From Planctomycetota bacterium (GTDB lineage Bacteria; Planctomycetota; UBA1135; GCA-002686595), in contig JAEUIA010000070.1 of the NCBI GenBank assembly GCA_016795245.1, forward strand, positions 1 through 40,351: a stretch of 40,351 nucleotides of DNA, given 5' to 3'. Below, piece by piece: positions 7,918 through 16,272 of the stretch. Position numbers and translations under genes: made by a program. Position 1 is the stretch's first letter. Each line of letters opens with the position of its first letter. The notes beneath the pieces are model-generated. The model was not told the origin of the DNA and made no database searches. It saw nothing but the letters and a program-made list of their open reading frames with translations.

Positions 7918-9012
7918 TCAGGGGCGTGAGGCGGGCTTTGCAGCCGTGCGCGCCGCGCCGCGGGCCAATGCGGCCTCGACGCGGGCCAGGTTCGGCCGCT
8001 CGATCAGGCCGACCTCGGTCACGATGCCGGTGATGAGCCGCGCGGGCGTCACGTCGAAGGCCGGGTTGTAGACCTTCACGCCTTCGGGAGCCGTGCGCCG
8101 GCCGAATCCGTGCGTGATCTCCGCGGCGGGACGCTCCTCGATCGGGATCTTGGAGCCGTCGTCGAGTTCGGGGTCGAAAGTCGAGAGCGGCGCGACGACG
8201 TAGAAAGGAATCGCGTGCTCCTTCGCCAGCACGGCCACGGAGTAGGTGCCGATCTTGTTGCACGCATCACCGTTGCGCGCGATGCGGTCGGCGCCCACGA
8301 GCACCAGATCGATCTTGCGTTCGAACATCACGCGACCGGCCATGCTGTCGGTGATGAGCGTCACGTCGATGCCCGCGTGCTGCAATTCGTGCGCGGTCAA
8401 GCGCGCGCCCTGCAACAAGGGACGTGTCTCGTCGGCAAAGACACGCACGCGTTTTCCGGCTGCGTGGGCGCGGTAGATCGGCGCCAGCGCCGTGCCCATG
8501 CCGCCGGTCGCGAGGGAACCCGCGTTGCAGTGCGTGAGCACGGTCGCGCCGTCGTGGAGGAGTTCTGCACCGACGTCACCGAGCAGTCTGCAGGTCTCGC
8601 GATCGTGCGCGTGGATCGCCTGCGCCTCGGCCAGCAATCCGGCGACGATGGCGGGACCGTCGAGTCCGCGCGCGAAGTCGCGGTCGGCGCGCGCCTTCAT
8701 GCGCGCCAGCGCCCAGAACAGATTGACGGCGGTCGGGCGCGCCTTGGCGAGTGTGGCCGCAGCCTCCCGCGCGCAACCGACCACGTTCTCGCGGCTCGTG
8801 TCGGCCAGGTCTTGCACGCCGAGCACGACACCGTACGCCGCGGCGACGCCGATCGCGGGCGCTCCGCGCACGGCCAGTCGATAGATCGCATCGCGCATCT
8901 GATCGACGCTCTCGACCGCCAGAGTGACGGAGCGCTCGGGCAGCAGCGTCTGCTCGATCATCTCCACGTGGCCGGGGAGGGCGCCGACCCAGCGCAGTGT
9001 TTCCAGGTGCAT
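7918..9012 (-). CDS. mtnA: S-methyl-5-thioribose-1-phosphate isomerase
   Basis: The product is 364 aa. It converts methylthioribose-1-phosphate to methylthioribulose-1-phosphate in methionine salvage, in the cytoplasm. Hallmarks are RGAPAIGVAAAYG (49-61), the catalytic Cys162 in THCNAGSLATGGMGTAL, and the catalytic Asp242 in LVGADRIARNGD. NKIGTY and YNPAFDVTP also match, as does the overall length. It belongs to the MtnA branch of the eIF2B-like family rather than ribose-1,5-bisphosphate isomerase, judging from the N-terminal LRW...L.LLDQ-type start. An in-frame TTG lies two codons upstream of the chosen ATG. No other methionine-salvage gene is in the window. Confidence 0.95.
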   Translation of the reverse strand: MHLETLRWVGALPGHVEMIEQTLLPERSVTLAVESVDQMRDAIYRLAVRGAPAIGVAAAYGVVLGVQDLADTSRENVVGCAREAAATLAKARPTAVNLFWALARMKARADRDFARGLDGPAIVAGLLAEAQAIHAHDRETCRLLGDVGAELLHDGATVLTHCNAGSLATGGMGTALAPIYRAHAAGKRVRVFADETRPLLQGARLTAHELQHAGIDVTLITDSMAGRVMFERKIDLVLVGADRIARNGDACNKIGTYSVAVLAKEHAIPFYVVAPLSTFDPELDDGSKIPIEERPAAEITHGFGRRTAPEGVKVYNPAFDVTPARLITGIVTEVGLIERPNLARVEAALARGAARTAAKPASRP

Positions 9013-9018
9013 CGTCAA

Positions 9019-9065
9019 AGTTCTTCGCCTGTTCTTCGCCTCGCGGGCGCAGCGGCAGGAGGATA
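9019..9065 (-). promoter_or_regulatory. mtnA promoter -10 and leader with short tandem repeat
   Basis: TATCCT (9065-9060 on the minus strand) sits in the GGCTATCCT context seen at other genes here and would give a leader of about 40 bases. Within that leader the decamer GGCGAAGAAC occurs twice in tandem (about 9020-9040). No Shine-Dalgarno is obvious, and the repeat has no known meaning. Confidence 0.4.
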
Positions 9066-9174
9066 GCCGAGAGCGCTGGGTAACGAGTGCACGTGGAATC
9101 GTTTTCCTCGAGCCGATTCGCGCGGCTGGCGCTCAATTGCGGGGCATCAGCGGCTCGATACGGCACTACTTCCT

Positions 9175-9759
9175 ATGGCTTCTCTGCTCTCCCAGCCCCG
9201 CACCCGGCCCCGTCGTATCCCGATCACGAGCGCCGGCTTCACGATCGTCGAAACCGCCGTTTCGGCCGCGGTGCTCGTCATCGGCGTCCTGGGGCTGCTC
9301 GCCTCCGTCACCGCGGGCGAGCGCTTGATCGGCGCGAATCGCGAAGCACGCATGGCCTACACGGCGGCGCAGGCACAGCTGGCCGAGATGCAGGCCTTGC
9401 CGCTCGCGAGTGTGTTCGCGCGCTACAACACGGCGACGAACGACAACCCCACCGGCGGAGTCGCCTCACCCGGTCCCAACTTCAATGCGCGCGGTCTCGC
9501 CGCTTGTCAGACGAGCCCGGGCGGCAACGGGGGCAGCGTGCGCTTTCCGTCGCTCGATGGCGCCACGTTGCGCGAGGACATGGTCGATGCCGCGCTCGGC
9601 ATGCCGCGCGACCTCGACGGGGACGGGATCATCTCGAGCGCACCCTTGACGAAACCGCCTTTGGCGCTCCCGGTCATCGTCCGCGTGGAGTGGATGTCCG
9701 CCGACGGTCCGCGCGAGATCTCGGTGCGCAAGATCCTGTTTGGGAGCGGTGCGCCTTGA
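9175..9759 (+). CDS. Prepilin-like protein with type IV cleavage site (PilV/GspI-like)
   Basis: The product is 194 aa. A positively charged leader (residues 1-20, rich in Arg) precedes the prepilin peptidase site G21/F22 with Glu26 (GFTIVE), followed by a hydrophobic helix to about residue 45. This is the class III signal of type IV pilins and type II secretion pseudopilins. The C-terminal part is a variable soluble domain with no recognised fold. Being first in a run with a second prepilin and a PilX-like gene, it is most likely a minor (pseudo)pilin. A dedicated prepilin peptidase, assembly ATPase or secretin is not in the window. The start is the first ATG before the basic leader; the region shows no clear Shine-Dalgarno. 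Confidence 0.85.
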   Translation: MASLLSQPRTRPRRIPITSAGFTIVETAVSAAVLVIGVLGLLASVTAGERLIGANREARMAYTAAQAQLAEMQALPLASVFARYNTATNDNPTGGVASPGPNFNARGLAACQTSPGGNGGSVRFPSLDGATLREDMVDAALGMPRDLDGDGIISSAPLTKPPLALPVIVRVEWMSADGPREISVRKILFGSGAP

Positions 9760-10406
9760 AATCTCTACGACGATCGTGCACGAGCGGCTTCACGCTCGTC
9801 GAACTCGCGATCTCCTCCGTCGTCTTCGGCGTGATCCTCTCGGCCACTCTCGGAGCCAGTTTCACGGCCCAGAACGGCTTCAGCGCGGCGGTGATCCGGA
9901 GTCGATTGGAGCAGCGTGCGCAGCGCGCGCTCGATCTGATCCTCGACGAGTTCGGCACAGCCGGGCAGACGGGGCTCACGCCGGCCTCGGCGCCGCCTTT
10001 GGGTAGCTTCAGCTTGACATACCGTCGGCCGACAGGGATCGCGGCCGGTGCGATCACCTGGGGCAATGCGTCCACCGTGCTCTTCGAGTACACGGCGGAC
10101 GAGCCGAACAACGGCGTCGACGACGACGGCGACGGACTCGTCGACGAGGGACGCATCGTCCTCATCCGCAACGTCGGACTGCCGACAGAGAGGCGCACCG
10201 TGCTCGCCACGGGCGTGCCCGAGTTGATGCCGGGTGAACTGGCCAACGGCCTGGACGACAACGGTGACGGCCTGGCGGACGAACGCGGCCTCGCGTTCAG
10301 CGTCGCTTCCGGCGTGCTGACGATCCGCCTCGCTCTGGGCGAGGCCGATGCACACGGCCGCAGGATCACCAGTATCCAGCGCATCGCGATCCAACTTCGG
10401 AACTGA
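9756..10406 (+). CDS. Prepilin-like protein (PilW/GspJ-like minor pilin)
   Basis: The product is 216 aa. After a short basic leader (KSLRRS) comes GFTLVEL with cleavage after Gly11 and Glu16 at mature +5, then a hydrophobic helix. The middle holds GVDDDGDGLVDEG and GLDDNGDGLADERG, two Asp-rich loops of the calcium-binding DxDxDG type, which could stabilise the pilin head. The start is TTG 9756, overlapping the TGA of the upstream prepilin gene by 4 bases. No ATG lies between there and the cleavage site, so TTG is the only start that gives a normal leader. Position and size fit the PilW or GspJ slot of a minor pilin set. Confidence 0.82.
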   Translation: MKSLRRSCTSGFTLVELAISSVVFGVILSATLGASFTAQNGFSAAVIRSRLEQRAQRALDLILDEFGTAGQTGLTPASAPPLGSFSLTYRRPTGIAAGAITWGNASTVLFEYTADEPNNGVDDDGDGLVDEGRIVLIRNVGLPTERRTVLATGVPELMPGELANGLDDNGDGLADERGLAFSVASGVLTIRLALGEADAHGRRITSIQRIAIQLRN

Positions 10407-10410
10407 CACC

Positions 10411-11883
10411 ATGCTCCACACCACACAGACGCTGCGCGTTCCGCCTGCACGGCGCGGGATCGCCCTCTACATGACCGTCGTCACGGTGGTCGTCCTGGCC
10501 GGGATGTCCGTCGCAGTCGTGACCGTCGGGCTCGCCGGACAACAGCAGAGTCGGATGACCATCGCTCGCGCGCGCGCCCTCGCGGCGGCGGAAGCAGCGA
10601 TCGGTGATGCTTTCGTGCAGATCGCGGCTTCGTTGCCGGCCAACATCGGCACGGCTGCGGCGCCGCGCTCGTTCGCCGACGACGATTACTACGGCACCGT
10701 CGTGCAGAATCTGGACAAGACCTTCACCGTCACCGGCGTCGGACGCAGCGGAGCGGCTCGACGCGCGCTCGAAGTGATCGTCGATCCCGGCCGTGGGGGT
10801 GTCTTCGGCAACGCGATCTTCGCCGGCAATTCGTCCAAGGACCCGGCCTTCGCGCTGAAGTTCGGGGGTGCAGGAGCGCAAGGTGACGTGGTCGACGGGG
10901 ACGTCTACAGCGGCGGCGGCGTAACGTTCACGAAGGATGCGAAGATCAAAGGAGTGCCGCGTGCGACGAAGACCGTCACGACGACACCGACCAGCATCGT
11001 CGCCACCGTGCCCGGCCCGCCGCCTCCTCCGGAGACCGGCGTCGTCCAGCCGATCCCCGACATCGCGGGGATGAACTACGCGGTGAACAACGACGTCAAC
11101 GTCGCCGCGGCGTTCGCGAGTTCGACCTGGGCGAGCAACGCCGCCGGCGGCAGCGCCTGGCAACTGCCGAAGAGCAATCCGGCGCACATCTTCAGGATGA
11201 ATCCCAGCGACCGCGCGGCGAATTGCAGCGCGACGACGAAGAACGATTACTTCCTCGAAGATCCGCACGAGACGGTGCGCGCAGACACGAACTCCGACGG
11301 TACCGATCCCTACCGCATCACGGTCGGCAACACCGCGGACGGCGGCCCTTCAGGGAACAAGAAGGTCTACTACATCGACGGCAACCTGTGGATCCACAAC
11401 ACGAAGACGATGTCCTTCAGGCTGGAGACGGCCGAAGCCTCGGGACTGCAGGTCACCTTCGTCGTGCGTGGCAACATCTACATGGCCGACAACTTGTGGT
11501 CGAAGGACAGCGTGAAGGACGGCGTCGCGTTCATCGCGATGAAGGATCCGGCCGTGGCCGACAGCGGCAACGTGTACTTCGGCGACCCGTCCTTCGGAAC
11601 GCTCAGGCACATGGCTGCGTTCATGTACGCCGAGAACAACTTCTACGACAACAACCTCAACGCCGCCGGCTCGGCCGCGGTCGAATTGCGCGGCAACATG
11701 ACCGCCGGCAACAAGGTCGCGATCAACCGCGACTGGGGCGCGCAACACAGCAAGTTGACCGTGAAGTACGACAAGCGCGTCGCCTCCGGCGCCTTGACCC
11801 TGCCCGGTCTGCCTGGATCCTCAGGCGTGACCGCCGTCCCCTCCATCCGCGTCTGGCGCGAAGTCGGAGTTCCCCATCCATGA
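10411..11883 (+). CDS. PilX-like protein with large extracellular region
   Basis: The product is 490 aa. The N-terminus (about 1-45) has RRGIALYMTVVTVVVLAGMS, a single hydrophobic helix preceded by Arg residues, and then an RARALAAAEAAI helix. This is the pattern of PilX N-terminal proteins that lack a canonical GFT.E site. The rest is a long exported domain: a Gly-rich part near 150-175, a Pro-rich linker (GPPPPPE near 210), and repeated beta-forming segments. Length far exceeds normal PilX (about 200 aa). It starts 4 bases after the preceding gene and overlaps the next by ATGA. A minor-pilin or surface-adhesin role is inferred from the operon. Confidence 0.75.
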   Translation: MLHTTQTLRVPPARRGIALYMTVVTVVVLAGMSVAVVTVGLAGQQQSRMTIARARALAAAEAAIGDAFVQIAASLPANIGTAAAPRSFADDDYYGTVVQNLDKTFTVTGVGRSGAARRALEVIVDPGRGGVFGNAIFAGNSSKDPAFALKFGGAGAQGDVVDGDVYSGGGVTFTKDAKIKGVPRATKTVTTTPTSIVATVPGPPPPPETGVVQPIPDIAGMNYAVNNDVNVAAAFASSTWASNAAGGSAWQLPKSNPAHIFRMNPSDRAANCSATTKNDYFLEDPHETVRADTNSDGTDPYRITVGNTADGGPSGNKKVYYIDGNLWIHNTKTMSFRLETAEASGLQVTFVVRGNIYMADNLWSKDSVKDGVAFIAMKDPAVADSGNVYFGDPSFGTLRHMAAFMYAENNFYDNNLNAAGSAAVELRGNMTAGNKVAINRDWGAQHSKLTVKYDKRVASGALTLPGLPGSSGVTAVPSIRVWREVGVPHP

Positions 11884-13226
11884 AGACCATCGCCTCGTAC
11901 CTGTTCCTCGTTGCGGGCTGCGCCCTCACGGCACCCACGGTGCACGCCAACGGCGCGGCGCCCGTGAAGGTCATCCAACGCTTCGATTCGCAGTGGGTCC
12001 TGAAGGCCAACGAGATCCTCGCGCAGGAACGCCTCGCCGGGCGCGTGCTCGAAGACGTGGCCGCGGAACTCGCGGGCTTCGGGCCCAACGCGATCCAAGC
12101 CTACTTCGCCATCCTGTCCGGCACCGTCGACGGTCCCTACCTCGAGGGCGCCGCCTTTCCGGCTGCGGGTTCACTCGAACCCAATGACGTGCTGATGGCG
12201 GCGTTGGCGCGCATGAGACCGGCCGATGTCGCGGCACACGTGGCCGCCGCGGCGAGCGGCGACGTCCCTTTCGACGTGCGCATCGTCGCGATGCGCGTGT
12301 TGGACGAGGTCGGCGCCGAAGGTGGTTTCGCGGCCTGGACGCAGATCGTCGGCGAGATCGATCCTGAATTGCTTCCGCGCGCGTACGTGCAGGGACCGTG
12401 CGAACGGGCGCTGGCCTCCGTGCTCGCGCGCGACAACCAGGCGTTCCGCGGATTGCAGGAGCGCATCTCGAAGCTCGACGCGAAGTTGATCCCGCTCGTC
12501 TTGCGCGGCATCGGCGCGTGTCGACGCGCGCAAGGCGTGCCGGTCTTGACCGCACTCCTGGGCCGACTGCGCGATTCGGACCTCGTGCTCTTGCCCAGCA
12601 TCGCGCAACTGGTCGAGTCCACGACCGGCGACATGTCGGACGAGGACCTCACGTGGTTGCGGCCCTTCGCGTCGGACGAGGACTGGCGCGTGCGCCGCGA
12701 AGCCGTCATCGCGCTGGGACGCATCGGCGATTGGCGCAGCCACGCACTGCTGGTGACCTCGCTCGGGGACGAGAACCGATTGGTGCAACAGGCCGCGCGC
12801 TGGGCGCTGATTCGACTCGCGGGTGTGGACTACGAAGAGGACGCGTCGGCGTGGAGCGATTGGTTCGAAACCGAAATCGCCTGGTACGAAACCAACGGCT
12901 CGCGGCTCGCGCGCGAAATCGACAGCGCCGAACCTGCACTCGCGGTCGAGAGCGTGCGCGAGTTCGCCGCGCACGGGCTGTTCCGTCACGACGCGGCGCG
13001 CGCGATCGTGCGCATGTGTCTGCGCACGGATGCGGACATCGTGCGTCAGGGCTGCCTCGTGCTCAGCGACCTGCGCAGTCCCGCGGCGATCCCCGGATTG
13101 CTGGACGCGCTCCAGAGTGAAGACGCCTCGATCCGCGAGGCCGCGCGCGCCACGCTTTCGGCGATCACCGGACTGCAACTCGCACCCGACGGTCCGGCCT
13201 GGCGCCGCGCACTCGTCGGCGCCTGA
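11880..13226 (+). CDS. Exported HEAT-repeat protein in the pilin operon
   Basis: The product is 448 aa. A signal peptide (MKTIASYLFLVAGCALTAPTVHA) is followed by helical repeats of about 35-40 residues with the HEAT pattern, clearest at WRVRREAVIALGRIGDW...LLVTSLGDENRLVQQAARWALIRL (split here into parts) near 265-320 and at LRSPAAIPGLLDALQSEDAS near 400. HEAT solenoids bind other proteins. Translational coupling (ATGA overlap) to the PilX-like gene suggests it acts with the pilin-like products, perhaps as a periplasmic scaffold; that is inference. It runs convergently into purE with only 12 bases between stop codons and no visible terminator. Confidence 0.75.
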   Translation: MKTIASYLFLVAGCALTAPTVHANGAAPVKVIQRFDSQWVLKANEILAQERLAGRVLEDVAAELAGFGPNAIQAYFAILSGTVDGPYLEGAAFPAAGSLEPNDVLMAALARMRPADVAAHVAAAASGDVPFDVRIVAMRVLDEVGAEGGFAAWTQIVGEIDPELLPRAYVQGPCERALASVLARDNQAFRGLQERISKLDAKLIPLVLRGIGACRRAQGVPVLTALLGRLRDSDLVLLPSIAQLVESTTGDMSDEDLTWLRPFASDEDWRVRREAVIALGRIGDWRSHALLVTSLGDENRLVQQAARWALIRLAGVDYEEDASAWSDWFETEIAWYETNGSRLAREIDSAEPALAVESVREFAAHGLFRHDAARAIVRMCLRTDADIVRQGCLVLSDLRSPAAIPGLLDALQSEDASIREAARATLSAITGLQLAPDGPAWRRALVGA

Positions 13227-13238
13227 GCAATCGCACTC

Positions 13239-13742
13239 TCAGCCGCGCGTCCCGAGCTTTTTCTGCAGCGCCGCGTCCTTCTCGAGGACCTTCTGAGCCT
13301 GGTTGACGCGGTGTTGCGCCACACGCTGCGCGACGCCCGCGTTCGAGAGCGCCAGGATGCGCGCCGCCATCAGAGCGGCGTTGACCGGCCCGCCGAGTCC
13401 GGCGCCGAAGGTCGCGACCGGGATGCCGCCGGGCATCTGCACGGTGGCGAGCAAGGCATCGAGGCCGCCGAGCGGCGGATTGTCGAGTGGGATGCCCAAC
13501 ACAGGCAGATCGGTGTGCGCCGCGACCACGCCGGCGAGGTGCGCCGCACCACCGGCGGCGCAGATGAAGACCTTCACGCCGCGGCCGGGCGCGCCGGTCA
13601 CGAACTCGACGACTTGCGCGGGTGTGCGGTGCGCCGACAGGACGCGCGCTTCGAAGGGGATCTCCAGCCCGCGCAGCGTGTCGAAGCACGGCTCGAGACG
13701 CGGCAGGTCCGAATCCGACCCCATCAGGATCGCGACCTTCAT
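13239..13742 (-). CDS. purE: N5-carboxyaminoimidazole ribonucleotide mutase
   Basis: The product is 167 aa, the size of class I PurE. It moves the carboxyl group of N5-CAIR to give CAIR in de novo purine synthesis. Seen motifs are MGSDSD (7-12), LSAHRTP with His38, CAAGGAAHLAGVVAAHT, LDNPPLGGLDALLATVQMPGGIPVAT and a final N-A.L.A..IL segment. No purK (N5-CAIR synthetase) is in the window. The ATG overlaps the purC stop by 4 bases, giving the order purC-purE. The C-terminal tail (KVLEKDAALQKKL) is helical and charged. Confidence 0.95.
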   Translation of the reverse strand: MKVAILMGSDSDLPRLEPCFDTLRGLEIPFEARVLSAHRTPAQVVEFVTGAPGRGVKVFICAAGGAAHLAGVVAAHTDLPVLGIPLDNPPLGGLDALLATVQMPGGIPVATFGAGLGGPVNAALMAARILALSNAGVAQRVAQHRVNQAQKVLEKDAALQKKLGTRG

Positions 13743-14650
13743 GCGTTCACGCCGACCGGCGTGCTGCCGGTGATCTTCTCGCAGATTTCGAGGTAGCGCT
13801 CCGACACGCGCGCCACGATCGCGGGATCTAGGCGCGGCGCCGGCGGTTCCTTGTTCCATTCCAGCGTTTCGAGCCAGTCGCGCAGCACCTGCTTGTCCAG
13901 GCTGGGCGGGTTCGTGCCGGGTTTCCACGATTCCTTGGGCCAGAAACGCGAGCTGTCGGGAGTCAGCGCCTCGTCGATCAGGATCAGGCGGCCGTCGATC
14001 GTGCCGAACTCGAACTTCGTGTCGGCGAGGAGGATTCCAAGCGGTTCCAACGTACGCGTGCCGCGCTTGAAGAGCTCGATCGACGCGGCGTGCGCGGCGT
14101 CGAAGAGCGCCGCGCCGACGCGCTCGCGCGCCTGCGCCGGCGTGAGCGGCAGGTCGTGGTGCTCGTCCTTGGTCGTCGGCGTCAGGATCGGCTTCTCGAG
14201 TTTGCTCGAGAGATTCAAGCCCGCCGGGAGCGCCACGCCGCACACGCTGCGCGACTTCTGGTACTCCTTCCAACCGGATCCGGCGAGGTAGCCGCGCACG
14301 ACCCATTCGACGGTGGTCGGAAGCGCGCGGCGCACGATCATGATCCGTCCGCGCAGGCGCTCGCGCCACTCGGGCTCGAGTGCCGCGACGTCCTCGACCC
14401 GGGTCGAGACGAGGTGGTTTTCGATCACGTCGCGCGTGTTGTTGAACCACCACGCGCTGATCGCCGTCAGCACGCTGCCTTTGTGCGGGATGCCCTCGTC
14501 CATCACGACGTCGAAAGCCGACACGCGGTCGGTGGTGACGAACAACAGGTGCTGTGCGTCGATCTCGTAGACATCGCGCACCTTGCCGGAGGCGATGCGC
14601 TTCAGATTGCGCGGGCGGTCTTCACGACCCAGGTAGGTTTCGTTTTTCAT
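13739..14650 (-). CDS. purC: Phosphoribosylaminoimidazole-succinocarboxamide synthase
   Basis: The product is 303 aa. It joins CAIR and aspartate using ATP to form SAICAR in purine synthesis. Recognisable parts are SGKVRDVYEI (21-30), TTDRVSAFDVVMDEGIPHKG, the VVRGYLAGSGWKEY segment, TPTTKDEHHD, ADTKFEFG and LIDEALTPDSSRFW. The length matches the longer, yeast ADE1-like branch rather than the short (about 240 aa) PurC. A CATACT hexamer (14668-14663) lies 12 bases before the ATG, so the mRNA leader would be very short. The promoter region is shared back-to-back with aroA. Confidence 0.95.
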   Translation of the reverse strand: MKNETYLGREDRPRNLKRIASGKVRDVYEIDAQHLLFVTTDRVSAFDVVMDEGIPHKGSVLTAISAWWFNNTRDVIENHLVSTRVEDVAALEPEWRERLRGRIMIVRRALPTTVEWVVRGYLAGSGWKEYQKSRSVCGVALPAGLNLSSKLEKPILTPTTKDEHHDLPLTPAQARERVGAALFDAAHAASIELFKRGTRTLEPLGILLADTKFEFGTIDGRLILIDEALTPDSSRFWPKESWKPGTNPPSLDKQVLRDWLETLEWNKEPPAPRLDPAIVARVSERYLEICEKITGSTPVGVNA

Positions 14651-14662
14651 GGCTGAAGCTGC

Positions 14663-14692
14663 AGTATGACCCGGCCCGTGCCGCGCTACAAT
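14663..14692. promoter_or_regulatory. Divergent purC/aroA promoter region
   Basis: The minus-strand hexamer CATACT (14668-14663) points to purC, and the plus-strand TACAAT (14687-14692) points to aroA. They are only 18 bases apart, so RNA polymerase could probably not serve both at once. TACAAT is 5/6 to TATAAT and ends 6 bases before a GTG in the aroA frame. No -35 box is visible for either. Confidence 0.5.
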
Positions 14693-14698
14693 CGCGCC

Positions 14699-16069
14699 GT
14701 GCGAACGACTTCCGGGGGTGATTCGATGGGTCTCGCTCCCGGCGCGCCTGTCGACGGTTTCGTCGCCGTTCCCGCTTCGAAATCGATCGCACAGCGCGCG
14801 CTGATCCTGGGCGGTCTCGCGGCGGGGACCACGCGCCTCACGCGTCTGCCGGACGGCGACGACGTGCGCGCGGCCGAAGAGCTGGTGCGCAGCGCGGGCT
14901 CCGCGGTCGAGAATCTGGCGCCCGCGGCACGCAGCGTCACCGGCCGCCCACCGGGCCCACACCGCGGTTGGAAGCCGACGCAGTCGCTCTCCGCCGGAGA
15001 ATCCGGAACACTCGCGCGCCTCGCCACGGCGACGATCGGCTTCTGTGCGCTCGCCGGACACACGACGGAGTTGACGGTGCACGGCACGCTCGCACGCCGC
15101 AAGAGCGCGGCCCTGTTCGCCAGTCTGCGCGCGAGCGGAGTCGCGCTGGAAGGGGTAGGGGAAGCCGGCGCGGACGCGTGGCCCGTGCGCATCCGTTCGA
15201 TCGGCCCGCCGAGTTCGGTGCGCCTCGTGCAGCCGACTTCGAGCCAGGAAGTCAGCGCGCTGCTCGCGGCCTTGTCCGCGTATCCCGACGCGACGCAACT
15301 GGAAGTCGTGGGCGCGATCCCGAGTCGACCGTACCTGGACATGACGCTGGCGCTGCTCGCGCGCTTCGGTGCGCGCGTCACGACGAGTCGCACCGCGAGC
15401 GGCGAGGTCTTCGACGTGCGCGGACCGCTGACGGCGCTCGCGACTCCGCTCGCGATCGAACCCGACGCTTCGGCCGCAGCGGTCGCGCTCGCCGCGGGCT
15501 GTCTCTCGGGCGGCACGGCGCGCGTGCGCGGACTGGGCGCCGATTCGCTGCAAGGGGACGTGAAGATCGTCGAACATCTACAGGCCTTCGGCTGTCGCGC
15601 GGGCTTCGATGAACACGGTGTGTTCGCAGCCGGTCCGGTCGCGCGCGCGGCCGACCTCGATCTCGAACGCGAGCCCGATCTCGCGCCTGTGATCGCAGCT
15701 CTCGCGGCGCGCGCGGCGCTCGCGGGACTCGGAACCTCGCACCTGCGCGGCCTCGCGACGCTGCCGGGCAAGGAGAGTTCGCGCATCGAAGTGCTCGCAC
15801 AAGGTCTACGCGCCATCGGACTCACGGCGCAGGCGACGAGCGACGCGCTCACGATCGGTCCGGGAACAAGAACCCGCGCGCTGAGCGCGAACGCACCCCC
15901 GATCGTGCTGGATCCGCACGGCGACCACCGCATGGCGTTCGCCTTTGCCCTGTTCGGCCTCTGCGTCGCCGATGTATCGGTGTGCTATGCCACCTGCGTC
16001 GCGAAGTCCTGGCCGACATTCTGGTCGGATCTGGAACGCGCGGGCGCAAACGTCGTGCGCTCGAATTGA
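14699..16069 (+). CDS. aroA: 3-phosphoshikimate 1-carboxyvinyltransferase (EPSP synthase)
   Basis: The product is 456 aa. It transfers enolpyruvyl from PEP to shikimate-3-phosphate in the shikimate pathway. Motifs: PASKSIAQRALIL, SAGESGTLARL (the usual N.GT..R region carries ESGT), TSSQEVSALL, SRPYLDMTLALLARFG, a central EPDASAAAVALAAG, and DPHGDHRMAFAFAL near the C-terminus. The usual PGDKS-type opening reads PASKS here, and LGNAGT reads AGESGT, so it is a divergent member, perhaps with altered inhibitor response. GTG 14699 was chosen because TACAAT ends exactly 6 bases upstream; ATG 14726, with GGGGGTG before it, and ATG 14666 are alternatives. Confidence 0.9.
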   Translation: MRTTSGGDSMGLAPGAPVDGFVAVPASKSIAQRALILGGLAAGTTRLTRLPDGDDVRAAEELVRSAGSAVENLAPAARSVTGRPPGPHRGWKPTQSLSAGESGTLARLATATIGFCALAGHTTELTVHGTLARRKSAALFASLRASGVALEGVGEAGADAWPVRIRSIGPPSSVRLVQPTSSQEVSALLAALSAYPDATQLEVVGAIPSRPYLDMTLALLARFGARVTTSRTASGEVFDVRGPLTALATPLAIEPDASAAAVALAAGCLSGGTARVRGLGADSLQGDVKIVEHLQAFGCRAGFDEHGVFAAGPVARAADLDLEREPDLAPVIAALAARAALAGLGTSHLRGLATLPGKESSRIEVLAQGLRAIGLTAQATSDALTIGPGTRTRALSANAPPIVLDPHGDHRMAFAFALFGLCVADVSVCYATCVAKSWPTFWSDLERAGANVVRSN

Positions 16070-16272
16070 CGCGCTGTGCAGAAATCTTGCGACGAAAGGC
16101 CGCCAAACCGCGTTCCGGGGCGAGCGACTGCGGATAGGATCGAGTGGGAGGCAGATTCCGCCTCCTCTTCGTTTCGTTCCCACCGTCCGGTTGGAGGGCG
16201 CCTCCAGGGCGTGCTCGCCGTTTCGTTCCCCTTCATCACTCTCTTCCATTTCCCTCACACGAGGAACATTCC
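16070..16272 (+). promoter_or_regulatory. Leader and promoter region of the second secreted protein
   Basis: This 203-base gap has no gene. GGATAGGAT at about 16132-16140 contains a TAGGAT -10-like hexamer. Downstream are two short GC-rich inverted repeats, GGAGGC/GCCTCC (about 16147-16165) and GGAGG/CCTCC (about 16194-16206), in what would be the mRNA leader. A GAGGAA Shine-Dalgarno ends 7 bases before the ATG at 16273. Confidence 0.4.
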
